Part shown: positions 48,929-56,633 of the stretch, piece after piece
Layout of the letters: every line of letters starts with the position of its first letter
Numbering within the stretch: the stretch's first letter is position 1
Source: an uncultured Collinsella sp.
GTDB taxonomy: Bacteria; Actinomycetota; Coriobacteriia; Coriobacteriales; Coriobacteriaceae
Assembly: GCA_900541725.1 (NCBI GenBank)
Contig: UQLB01000002.1
Coordinates: 62,001 to 126,000, forward strand
Length of the DNA stretch: 64,000 nucleotides
Direction of reading: 5' to 3'
The notes under the pieces: generated by a model
The model's database searches: none
Seen by the model: the letters and a program-made list of their open reading frames with translations, nothing else
Told to the model about the DNA's origin: nothing
Program-made: the position numbers and the translations under genes

Positions 48929-50404
48929 ATGGCATCAGACGTTCGCGTCCGCTTTGCACCCTCACCGACGGGCAAGCTGCACATCGGCGGCGCCCGCACC
49001 GCTATCTATAACTGGGCTTTCGCCCGCGCAAACGGCGGCACGTTCATCCTGCGCATCGACGACACCGACCCCACCCGCTCCACCGACGAGAACACGCAGA
49101 TTATCCTGCGCGCCATGCGTTGGCTGGGCCTGGACTGGGACGAGGGTCCCGAGGTGGGCGGCGATTTTGGCCCCTACGCCCAGACCGAGCGCCTGGACCT
49201 GTACAAGCAGGCCGCCCAGAAGCTTTGGGACGAGGGCAAGGCCTATCCCTGCTTCTGCACCAAGGAGCAGCTCGACGCCGATCGCAAGGTCGCGCAGGAG
49301 CGCAAGGACCCCTTCCAGGGCTATCAGCGCCGTTGCCGCGACCTTGATCCCGAGGAGGCCCGCCGCCGCATCGAGGCCGGCGAGTCCTACGTCCTGCGTA
49401 TCAAGGTGCCCGAGGACCGCGGCGACGTCGTCATCCACGACGCCGTCCACGGCGAGGTGACCTTCGATGCCAAGGAGCTCGACGACTTTGTCATCTTCCG
49501 CTCCGACGGCACGCCCACGTACAACTTCGCGACCGTCGTCGACGATGCCATGATGAAGATCACCCACGTCATCCGCGGCGATGACCACCTGTCGAACACC
49601 CCGCGTCAGGTCATGGTCTACGAGGCCCTCGGCGCGCCCGTGCCCACGTTTGCTCACATCTCCATGATCTTGGGCGCCGACGGCAAGAAGCTCTCCAAGC
49701 GTCACGGCGCCACCTCGGTGGAGGAGTACCGCGACGCCGGCTACCTGTCCGACGCCTTCGTCAACTACCTTGCGCTGCTCGGCTGGTCGCTCGACGGCGA
49801 GACCACGATCATCCCGCGCGATGTCCTGGCCAGCAAGTTCTCGCTCGACCGCATTTCCAAGAACCCGGCGACCTTCGACCCCAAGAAGCTCGACTGGGTC
49901 AATGCCGAGTACATCAATGGCATGTCCGATGCTCAGTTTGCCGATGAGGTCATGGTCCCCGAGCTGCACGAGGCGGGTCTCATCGAGGGTAATGTCGAGT
50001 ACGGCGAGGATTGGATCGACGCGCTTGCCGCCATTGTCAAGCCGCGCACCAAGATGCCGGCCGACGCCGTGACCGTCGCCGCTCCCATCTTCGCTACGGC
50101 CGAGACGCTCGAGTATGACGGGAAGTCCGTCAACAAGGGCCTGGCCAAGGAAGGCATGGGCGCCATTCTGGACGCCGCCAAGGCCGCACTCGAGGGTGTT
50201 ACCGAGTGGACCGCCGCCAACATCGACGCCGCGCTTGAGCCGCTGCCCGAGCAGATGGACCTTAAGAAGCGCGTGGTGTTCCAGGCCGTGCGCGTCGCCG
50301 TTTGCGGCAACATGGTGAGCCCTCCGCTGGGCGAGACCATGGCGCTCGTCGGCCGCGACGACTGCCTGGCGCGCATCGACCGCGCCCGCACGATGGCGCT
50401 GTAA
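48929..50404 (+). CDS. gltX: Glutamyl-tRNA synthetase
   Basis: Charges tRNA-Glu in the cytoplasm. The 491-residue protein has the class I motif APSPTGKLHIGGARTAIYN (HIGH box as HIGG) and the KLSKRHGA form of KMSKS. The start at 48929 follows GAGGAG. It feeds both protein synthesis and, in many bacteria, the C5 route to tetrapyrroles through glutamyl-tRNA, the precursor of heme and corrin rings. A terminator follows at 50428-50460. A discriminating form for tRNA-Gln also (with GatCAB) is possible. Confidence 0.96.
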   Translation: MASDVRVRFAPSPTGKLHIGGARTAIYNWAFARANGGTFILRIDDTDPTRSTDENTQIILRAMRWLGLDWDEGPEVGGDFGPYAQTERLDLYKQAAQKLWDEGKAYPCFCTKEQLDADRKVAQERKDPFQGYQRRCRDLDPEEARRRIEAGESYVLRIKVPEDRGDVVIHDAVHGEVTFDAKELDDFVIFRSDGTPTYNFATVVDDAMMKITHVIRGDDHLSNTPRQVMVYEALGAPVPTFAHISMILGADGKKLSKRHGATSVEEYRDAGYLSDAFVNYLALLGWSLDGETTIIPRDVLASKFSLDRISKNPATFDPKKLDWVNAEYINGMSDAQFADEVMVPELHEAGLIEGNVEYGEDWIDALAAIVKPRTKMPADAVTVAAPIFATAETLEYDGKSVNKGLAKEGMGAILDAAKAALEGVTEWTAANIDAALEPLPEQMDLKKRVVFQAVRVAVCGNMVSPPLGETMALVGRDDCLARIDRARTMAL

Positions 50405-50427
50405 TCGCTGCGCAAACGTATGTATTC

Positions 50428-50460
50428 GAGCCCCGTTCACTCAGAGCGGGGCTCTTGTTT
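50428..50460 (+). terminator. Rho-independent terminator after gltX
   Basis: Eight-base stem GAGCCCCG/CGGGGCTC with an 11-base loop, followed by TTGTTT. Confidence 0.85.
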
Positions 50461-50493
50461 CTGTAGACGTATGGGATAGGAGGTGCTGGGGCC

Positions 50494-52947
50494 ATGGCCG
50501 AGCAACTTTCGCTGTTTGGTTCGTCGGAACCGGAGGAAGCTCCGAAGTCCGCGGCTACTGCCGCCGCCCCGGCGCAGCCCGAGCCCGCGCCCGAGCCCGT
50601 TGCCGCCTACGCGAGCGTGGTCCTCGACATCCCGACCCGTGCGCTGTCCGAGCCATTCGCCTACGGTATCCCCCGGTCCCTTGCCAACGAGGCGCAGATC
50701 GGATCCACGGTCCTAGTTCACTTTGGTAACCGTGCGGCCGCGGGCTACATCGTCGATATCGCGCCCGAGCTGGGCGATCTGCAGGGCAACAACGCCCTCG
50801 ACCCCGCGCGTATCAAGCCCGTCGAGGCCATCCTCAGCAAGCCACTCTTTACCGCCGAGGCTGCCCGTATCGCACGTTGGATGAGCCGCGAGTACGTCGC
50901 GACGCTTTCCGAGTGCCTGCGCTTGTTCTTGCCCCCGGGCGGTAGCCCGCGCGTCGTGAAAGGCGATGACGGCGTGTGGGCTGTTGAACGTCCCGCCGTC
51001 AAACCCATCCAAAACCGTTGGGTCATGCTTACGCCCGAGGGCTTCGACTATACGCCGCCCAAAACGGCGGTCCGCCAGCGCCAGCTTATCGAGGCGCTCC
51101 AGTGCGGACCGGTCACGACGCGCGACCTCAACCTGCTCTATAGCAGCATGTCGGCGACCATCAAGGCGCTCGAAAAGCGCGGCGTCGTGGTGGTGGAGGA
51201 GCGCCGTGCTTGGCGTGGCTGCAGCGAGCAGACCACGCTGTCCTCGGCAAGCGGCAAGGCGCCGGCCGCACTTACCAACGGCCAACAGCAGGCGCTCGCA
51301 CAGATTGAACGTGCCCGCCTGGACGCCCACGGTGACGTGGTGCTGGTCGATGGCGTCACCGGCTCCGGCAAAACTGAGGTCTACCTTTCGGCGATTGAGC
51401 GCGTGCTGGCGGCCGGCCGTTCGGCTTGCGTACTCGTGCCCGAGATCTCACTGACGGCCCAAACCGTCGGCCGTTTCCGTTCGCGTTTTGGCGAGACGGT
51501 CGCGGTCTTCCACTCGCGCCTCTCGGCCGGTGAGCGTCTGGACCAGTGGGACATGGTCGCCAGCGGTGTGGCCCGCGTGGTCGTCGGCGCACGTTCGGCG
51601 CTCTTTTGCCCGCTCAGCGACCTCGGCCTCATCATTATCGACGAGGAGCACGAGACGAGCTACAAACAGGGCTCCAGCCCGCGCTACCATGCGCGCGAGG
51701 TTGCGGCCGAGATGGCGCGCCGCTATCGTTGTCCGCTCGTGCTGGGTTCCGCCACGCCTTCTGCCGAGGCGTTCGACCGCTGCCGCCGTGGCACGTATAA
51801 CGGTGCCACCTGGACGCGCGTCGAGATGCCCGAGCGCCCGGGACACGCCGTGCTGCCTACGGTTCGGATTGCCGACCTGCGCCATGAGTTTTCTCACGGC
51901 AGCCGCTCCATGTTCTCAAAACCCTTGATGGAGGGCTTGGAGCGTGTGGTCGAGCGACGCGAGAAGGCCGTACTGCTGCATAACCGCCGTGGCTTTGCGC
52001 CGTTCCTGATGTGCCGCGAGTGCGGCTGCGTGCCCACCTGCAACCACTGTTCCACCGCGCTCACGTACCACGAACGCACGCACACGCTGCAGTGTCACAC
52101 ATGCGGTTCGTCTTGGCGCGTGCAGCCGTATCCCGCGCCCACGAGCCACTGTCCCAAATGCGGTAGCCGCTATCTGGCAAAAATGGGTCTGGGCACTCAG
52201 CAGATCGAGGACGCACTGCACCAGATGCTTCCCGAGGACGTCGCCATTATTCGCATGGATGCCGATTCCACGCGCGGCAAGGATGCGCACAAAAAGCTGC
52301 TCGAGCAGTTCGATGCGGCCGATTGCGCCGTGTTGCTGGGCACCCAAATGATCGCAAAGGGTCTCGACTTTCCTGAGGTCACGCTCGTGGGCGTGGTCAA
52401 TGCCGACTTCGCCCTCAAGCTGCCCGACTTTCGCGCAGGGGAGCGCGCCTACGACCTGCTGGAACAGGTGGCGGGCCGTGCCGGTCGCGGCGATCGCCCC
52501 GGCGAGGTGATCATCCAGACCTACCTGCCCGAGGATCCGGTCATTCGCGCCGTCGCTGAGCATGACCGTTCGATCTTTACCGACTACGACCTGGAACAGC
52601 GCCGCGACGCGCTATACCCGCCGTTTGTTCGCCTGGTCAACATCTTGGTGTGGTCGGCGAACCGAGACGACGCGCAAGACTACATCGGGCGCATTGCAAA
52701 GCTTCTTAAGCGCCGCTGGCATGCCGCCGCGCCCGACTTTTTGCGGGCGGGGAGTGCCGTGCCGCAGGTGCTTGGCCCGGCTTCGTGTGTAATCGAGAGA
52801 GCCAAGGACCGTTACCGCTTCCATCTGCTTGTGAAGTCGCCCGTGGGGTACCATGTCTCTGACGATATCGACGCCTGCCTCAAAGAGGTGGGCTCCGTGC
52901 GTGGCGTGAGCGTGAGCGTTGACGTCGACGCCTATGATTTGATGTAA
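50494..52947 (+). CDS. priA: Primosomal protein N' (replication restart helicase)
   Basis: Restarts stalled replication forks by loading the replisome. The 817-residue protein has an Ala/Pro/Glu-rich N-terminus, the 3'-DNA-binding domain, and the helicase core with Walker A VDGVTGSGKTEVYL and DEEHE. The zinc-binding cysteine array is complete (CRECGCVPTCNHC, 'CHTCG', 'CPKCGSRY'). Conserved helicase segments include 'LLGTQMIAKGLDFPEVTLVG' and 'VAGRAGRGDRPGEVIIQT'. The ATG at 50494 follows AGGAGGTGC. def, fmt and rsmB follow downstream, the usual grouping. Confidence 0.95.
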   Translation: MAEQLSLFGSSEPEEAPKSAATAAAPAQPEPAPEPVAAYASVVLDIPTRALSEPFAYGIPRSLANEAQIGSTVLVHFGNRAAAGYIVDIAPELGDLQGNNALDPARIKPVEAILSKPLFTAEAARIARWMSREYVATLSECLRLFLPPGGSPRVVKGDDGVWAVERPAVKPIQNRWVMLTPEGFDYTPPKTAVRQRQLIEALQCGPVTTRDLNLLYSSMSATIKALEKRGVVVVEERRAWRGCSEQTTLSSASGKAPAALTNGQQQALAQIERARLDAHGDVVLVDGVTGSGKTEVYLSAIERVLAAGRSACVLVPEISLTAQTVGRFRSRFGETVAVFHSRLSAGERLDQWDMVASGVARVVVGARSALFCPLSDLGLIIIDEEHETSYKQGSSPRYHAREVAAEMARRYRCPLVLGSATPSAEAFDRCRRGTYNGATWTRVEMPERPGHAVLPTVRIADLRHEFSHGSRSMFSKPLMEGLERVVERREKAVLLHNRRGFAPFLMCRECGCVPTCNHCSTALTYHERTHTLQCHTCGSSWRVQPYPAPTSHCPKCGSRYLAKMGLGTQQIEDALHQMLPEDVAIIRMDADSTRGKDAHKKLLEQFDAADCAVLLGTQMIAKGLDFPEVTLVGVVNADFALKLPDFRAGERAYDLLEQVAGRAGRGDRPGEVIIQTYLPEDPVIRAVAEHDRSIFTDYDLEQRRDALYPPFVRLVNILVWSANRDDAQDYIGRIAKLLKRRWHAAAPDFLRAGSAVPQVLGPASCVIERAKDRYRFHLLVKSPVGYHVSDDIDACLKEVGSVRGVSVSVDVDAYDLM

Positions 52948-52965
52948 CAACCCGAAAGGATGGCC

Positions 52966-53502
52966 ATGGAAGCCAACGGAATCGTACTGTCGCCCGACCC
53001 TCGTCTGCGCCAGGAGTGCGCCGTCATCGAGGAGATCACCCCGGCGATCGAGGCGCTTGCCGAGAAGATGGAGAAGATGATGTTCGACAACGGCGGTTGC
53101 GGACTGGCTGCCCCGCAGATCGGTGAGCTCATTCAGCTTGTCACCATCGACTGCGATTACAGCGACAAAAATGATTATGATCCGTACGTGCTCATCAACC
53201 CTGTCATTGTTGAGCAGAGCGACCATCTGGTGCCGTTTAGCGAGGGCTGCCTTTCCATCCCTGGCATTAGCTGCGAGATCGAGCGTCCCGATCACGTTGT
53301 CGTTGAGGCGTATGACCTCGATGCCAACCTGATCCGCTATGAGGCCACGGGCGATCTGTTCTGCGTGTGCCTGCAGCACGAGATCGATCACCTGCATGGC
53401 AATACCATGTTCGAGCGACTTAAGCCGATGCAGCGCATCAAGGCAGTCAAGGAGTACCAGGACGCCCTGGCCCGTGGCGCTCGTCCGGGCGAGACGGAGT
53501 AG
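52966..53502 (+). CDS. def: Peptide deformylase
   Basis: Removes the formyl group from the starting methionine of new proteins. The 178-residue protein has all three motifs: GCGLAAPQIG, EGCLSIPG and HEIDHLHG, with Cys and the two His as metal ligands. ATG 52966 is chosen over 52960, because GAAAGGA ends right at the first ATG. fmt, the enzyme that adds the formyl group, lies downstream beyond a 327-base gap. Confidence 0.96.
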   Translation: MEANGIVLSPDPRLRQECAVIEEITPAIEALAEKMEKMMFDNGGCGLAAPQIGELIQLVTIDCDYSDKNDYDPYVLINPVIVEQSDHLVPFSEGCLSIPGISCEIERPDHVVVEAYDLDANLIRYEATGDLFCVCLQHEIDHLHGNTMFERLKPMQRIKAVKEYQDALARGARPGETE

Positions 53503-53510
53503 GTCCCTCC

Positions 53511-53612
53511 GTCCCCGGTGCTGAGCGCCCACATATCATCCCGTGCTCAAACATTCTCGCTGCGCTGCGAAACTGCGCGCGGGACGATATGTGGGCGCTC
53601 AGCACCGGGGAC
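53511..53612. repeat. Long near-perfect inverted repeat between def and fmt
   Basis: Arms of 36 bases (53511-53546 and 53577-53612) are complementary at 34 positions, around a 30-base spacer that can form its own small hairpin. The arms include CCGGTGCTGAGCGCCCACAT. No second copy is seen in the window. The def-fmt gap (53503-53829) holds this repeat, a terminator and the fmt leader; no gene is seen. Confidence 0.8.
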
Positions 53613-53690
53613 TGCGTTGTTCTGGCTTGGTTCGCCCGGGTGCCGTTGGGCCAGGGAGGGGCGTCTTCGCTGATAATTGCTTTGTTGGAA

Positions 53691-53722
53691 GAGCTGCTTT
53701 TATGCGGCTCTTTCTTTGTTTT
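53691..53722 (+). terminator. Rho-independent terminator upstream of fmt
   Basis: Stem GAGCTGC/GCGGCTC (one G-U pair) with a six-base loop, followed by TTTCTTTGTTTTTG. Confidence 0.8.
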
Positions 53723-53829
53723 TGGGTATATTTGTTTCTGTTGAATTGTTATTGCGGCTGGGTTCGCTTGCGACCTGGAACGCTTTTTTGTAGCCGTCTC
53801 GGCTCGTTATTGAGAGGAGACTAACTTTT

Positions 53830-54750
53830 ATGCGTATTGTGTTTATGGGTACGCCTGATTTTGCTGTGCCTTCGCTGACTTTGCTTGTTGAGGCTGGCAA
53901 TGAGATTGCGCTTGTCATTACTCGTCCCGATGCTGTTCGTGGGCGCGGCAAGAAGCTTGAGCCGTCTCCTGTTAAGGCCAAGGCGCTTGAGCTGGGGTTG
54001 CCGGTTGTTGAGGCTAATCGTATGACGCCTGAGGTCGTTGAGGCGCTTAAGGCTGCCCAGGCTGACATTTTCTGCGTGGCTGCCTATGGTTGCATTTTGC
54101 CGGATGACGTGCTGCATATGGCGCCGCTTGGTATTGTGAATGTTCATGCGTCCTTGCTGCCTCGTTGGCGTGGGGCTGCTCCCATTCAGCGTGCGATTCT
54201 CGCTGGTGATGAGGTTGCCGGCGTTTCCATTATGCGTATTGGGCATGGCGTGGATACCGGCGCTTATTGTGCGCAGGCCTCGACCTCGGTTGCCGGTAAG
54301 CATGCTGAGGCGCTGACCATGGAGCTTGGTGAGCTTGGCGGCAAACTGCTTGCCGATACGCTTCCTTCGCTTGCCGATGGCACCGCCGTGTGGATTGAAC
54401 AGGATGAGTCGCTTGTTACCCATGCTGCCAAGATTTCTAAGCAGGAGATGCGTCTTGACCCTCAGATGGCGGCACTTGATTGTGTGCGTCATGTGCTTGC
54501 CTCGTCCGACACCGCTCCCGCTCGTTGTGTGATTGCCGGCAAGTCGGTTCGCGTGCTCGATGCTGAGCCGGCTGATGTGTCGCTTGGCGAAGGCGCTGTT
54601 GCCGTTCAAGCCAAGCGCGTCTACCTTGGTCTTTCCGATGGCCCGGTTGAGTTGCTCGAGGTTAAGCCCGATGGCAAGCGTGCCATGGCCGCTTCTGCTT
54701 GGGCTGCTGGGCTGCAAGGCGCCGATCTTATCTGGGGTGTTTTGTCATGA
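53830..54750 (+). CDS. fmt: Methionyl-tRNA formyltransferase
   Basis: Formylates initiator Met-tRNA using 10-formyl-THF. The 306-residue protein has the start RIVFMGTPDFAVPSL, the catalytic region VNVHASLLPRWRGAAPIQRA, and 'SIMRIGHGVDTGAY'. GAGAGGAGAC precedes the ATG at 53830. Codon use here favours T-ending codons more than in neighbouring genes such as gltX and priA. It overlaps rsmB by four bases. Confidence 0.96.
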   Translation: MRIVFMGTPDFAVPSLTLLVEAGNEIALVITRPDAVRGRGKKLEPSPVKAKALELGLPVVEANRMTPEVVEALKAAQADIFCVAAYGCILPDDVLHMAPLGIVNVHASLLPRWRGAAPIQRAILAGDEVAGVSIMRIGHGVDTGAYCAQASTSVAGKHAEALTMELGELGGKLLADTLPSLADGTAVWIEQDESLVTHAAKISKQEMRLDPQMAALDCVRHVLASSDTAPARCVIAGKSVRVLDAEPADVSLGEGAVAVQAKRVYLGLSDGPVELLEVKPDGKRAMAASAWAAGLQGADLIWGVLS

Positions 54751-56147
54751 GCAAGCTGTCTCCCGCGCGCAAACTTGCGCTCGATGTGCTAATGGAGGCC
54801 GATCGCCGCGGCATGTATGCGCGTGACGTGCTGTCCACTCGCGCATCGGCCAAGGCTATTGACCAGCGCGATTCCGCTTTTGCCGCCCGCTTGGCGCTGG
54901 GTGTGGCCGCTACGCAGGGTATTTTGGACGAGCTGCTCGATCAGTTTCTCGATAAGCCTAAAAAGGTTGCGCCGCGTGTTCGCATGGCACTTCGTATCTC
55001 AGCCTTCGAGATGCTCTATCTGCATACGCCTGGCCGCGTTGCGGTGAGTCAGGGCGTTGAGCTGGTGCGCAGCGGAGCTAAGTCTGCCGCCGGTTTGGCC
55101 AATGCCGTGCTGCATAAGGTCGCGGACAACGTTGAGGACTTTGCCACGGCGTCCGATGTAGACGAGTCTGAGCGACGCTTGGTTCGTCTGTCGCGCCTGA
55201 TGGGTCTGCCGCGTTGGCTGTGCGCTCGTATTATGGCGTCGTTTGACACGCCCGAGGGTGCGCTTAACTTTGCCGGCAATCTGGCCCCCGCGCCGCTGGC
55301 CCTGCATGAGAACGCCTTTGCGACTAAGCCCGATCCGTATATCTCGCAGCTCGTCGCGCCTGTCTTCCCGGGCTGCCATGCTCCGGTTGATGCCCAGGTT
55401 ACCGTTGCTTCGGGTGTGTTTGAGCGTGCTGCCGCGGTGGCCTCGGACCTTAACGCTCAGCTCATCGCCACAGCTGCCACGCGCCCTGGAAGCTGCCTTG
55501 AGATTGGCGCCGGTCGCGGTACCAAGACCTATGTGATGATGTGCCAGGCCAAGCGCGCCGGCTATGAGCGTCTGCATACGGCACTTGATCTTCATGACCG
55601 TAAGTGCGACCTAAATCTCGCGCGCCTTCACAAGGCGGGTATTCAGGGCGTTCGTACGGTTTCGGGCGATGCCTGCGAGCTTGATGAGGTGCTCACATCG
55701 TTTGATGCCATGCTTGGCGAGCCGGTTAAATTCGACACGGTCTTTATCGATGCGCCGTGCTCGGGCACCGGAACCATGCGTCGTCATCCCGAGATTCCGT
55801 GGCGTCTGACCGAAAAGGATGTGACGGTTGAGCTGCCCAAACTGCAGCTGTCGATGCTCAAGGAAGCCGCCGCGCGCGTGGCTGCCGGCGGCGAGCTCAT
55901 CTATGCGACGTGCTCCGTCTTCGACGAGGAGAACACGCAGGTGGTGGACGCGTTCCTTGCTTCTCCCGAGGGTGCCGGCTTTAGCGTGGCACCGCTTTCC
56001 GAGGCACAGATTCTGCAACTCCCCGAGTTCGATCAGGCCAAGAAGCTCGTATCCGTACGCCAGAACGATCGAGGCCTCTTCCAAAGCGTGCCGGTAAACG
56101 CCGACTCCTACGACGGCCACTTCTGCGCCAGACTGGTCCACAAGTAA
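54747..56147 (+). CDS. rsmB: 16S rRNA cytosine-C5 methyltransferase RsmB/Sun family
   Basis: The 466-residue protein starts with a NusB-like RNA-binding domain (ALDVLMEADRRGMYARDVLS) and ends with the Rossmann-fold methyltransferase. SAM-binding LEIGAGRGTKTYVMM and the two catalytic-cysteine motifs DAPCSGTGTMRRHPEIPWR and YATCSVFDEEN are present, so it should make m5C in 16S rRNA (C967 in E. coli). ATG 54747 overlaps the fmt stop. The fmt-rsmB coupling is common in bacteria. Confidence 0.94.
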   Translation: MSKLSPARKLALDVLMEADRRGMYARDVLSTRASAKAIDQRDSAFAARLALGVAATQGILDELLDQFLDKPKKVAPRVRMALRISAFEMLYLHTPGRVAVSQGVELVRSGAKSAAGLANAVLHKVADNVEDFATASDVDESERRLVRLSRLMGLPRWLCARIMASFDTPEGALNFAGNLAPAPLALHENAFATKPDPYISQLVAPVFPGCHAPVDAQVTVASGVFERAAAVASDLNAQLIATAATRPGSCLEIGAGRGTKTYVMMCQAKRAGYERLHTALDLHDRKCDLNLARLHKAGIQGVRTVSGDACELDEVLTSFDAMLGEPVKFDTVFIDAPCSGTGTMRRHPEIPWRLTEKDVTVELPKLQLSMLKEAAARVAAGGELIYATCSVFDEENTQVVDAFLASPEGAGFSVAPLSEAQILQLPEFDQAKKLVSVRQNDRGLFQSVPVNADSYDGHFCARLVHK

Positions 56148-56152
56148 CGACT

Positions 56153-56220
56153 AAGTTGCGGTGAAATAGGGAATGAAAAGCCGCTTCTGCCCGCCAAACA
56201 GTCCTTATTTCACCGCAACT
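56153..56220. repeat. Dispersed palindromic element, family A, copy 3
   Basis: A 68-bp element: left end AAGTTGCGGTGAAATAGGGA and right end CAGTCCTTATTTCACCGCAAC, near-complementary. It starts six bases after the rsmB stop. A separate short hairpin GGGTAG/CTACCC follows at 56234-56254. Confidence 0.85.
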
Positions 56221-56261
56221 CACAAGGAAACCTGGGTAGCTTAATTAACTACCCATAGAGC

Positions 56262-56299
56262 AAAGAAATAGCCCCGCGATCGGTTTTGGTCGCGGGGCT
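56262..56299 (-). terminator. Rho-independent terminator after the FmdB-type gene
   Basis: Ten-base stem AGCCCCGCGA/TCGCGGGGCT; on the - strand it is followed by ATTTCTTTG. Confidence 0.85.
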
Positions 56300-56308
56300 G
56301 CTTGGTTC

Positions 56309-56545
56309 CTAGTGGCTATGCGGGCAGTTGGCGCAGCAGCCACTGGTGGCGTTGGTACTGGAGCCGCCGCTTCGTTGATCGGTGTTGTAGAAACCGCTGC
56401 CCTCAAATTTAATGCCGCTGGCCGAGAACGTCTTGGCCGCCGGGGCACCGCAGCTGGGGCACACGACCTCGGGAGTCTCGGACATGGGATGCTCAACCTC
56501 AAACACGTTGCCGCAGCTCGAGCACTTGTAATCGTAGCGCGCCAT
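56309..56545 (-). CDS. FmdB-family zinc ribbon protein
   Basis: A 78-residue protein. The N-terminal zinc ribbon has two Cys pairs: YKCSSCGNVFEVEHPM and 'VVCPSCGAPAAKTFS', the standard FmdB/CxxC_CxxC_SSSS pattern. The C-terminus is Ser/Gly-rich and adds more cysteines and histidines (GCCANCPHSH). The family's role is not established; regulatory or metal-binding functions have been proposed. It lies downstream of the amylase fusion gene on the same strand, separated by a terminator. Confidence 0.88.
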   Translation of the reverse strand: MARYDYKCSSCGNVFEVEHPMSETPEVVCPSCGAPAAKTFSASGIKFEGSGFYNTDQRSGGSSTNATSGCCANCPHSH

Positions 56546-56561
56546 AATACTTCCTTTTCAG

Positions 56562-56589
56562 CACAAAGCGGGCAGATTACTCTGCCCGC
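56562..56589 (-). terminator. Terminator after the GH13-GH77 fusion gene
   Basis: Nine-base stem GCGGGCAGA/TCTGCCCGC with a four-base loop; TTTGTG follows on the - strand. Confidence 0.75.
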
Positions 56590-56633
56590 ATAAATTCAAA
56601 CGTCTGTAACTGTACCCTATATCGGGGGTTTTA

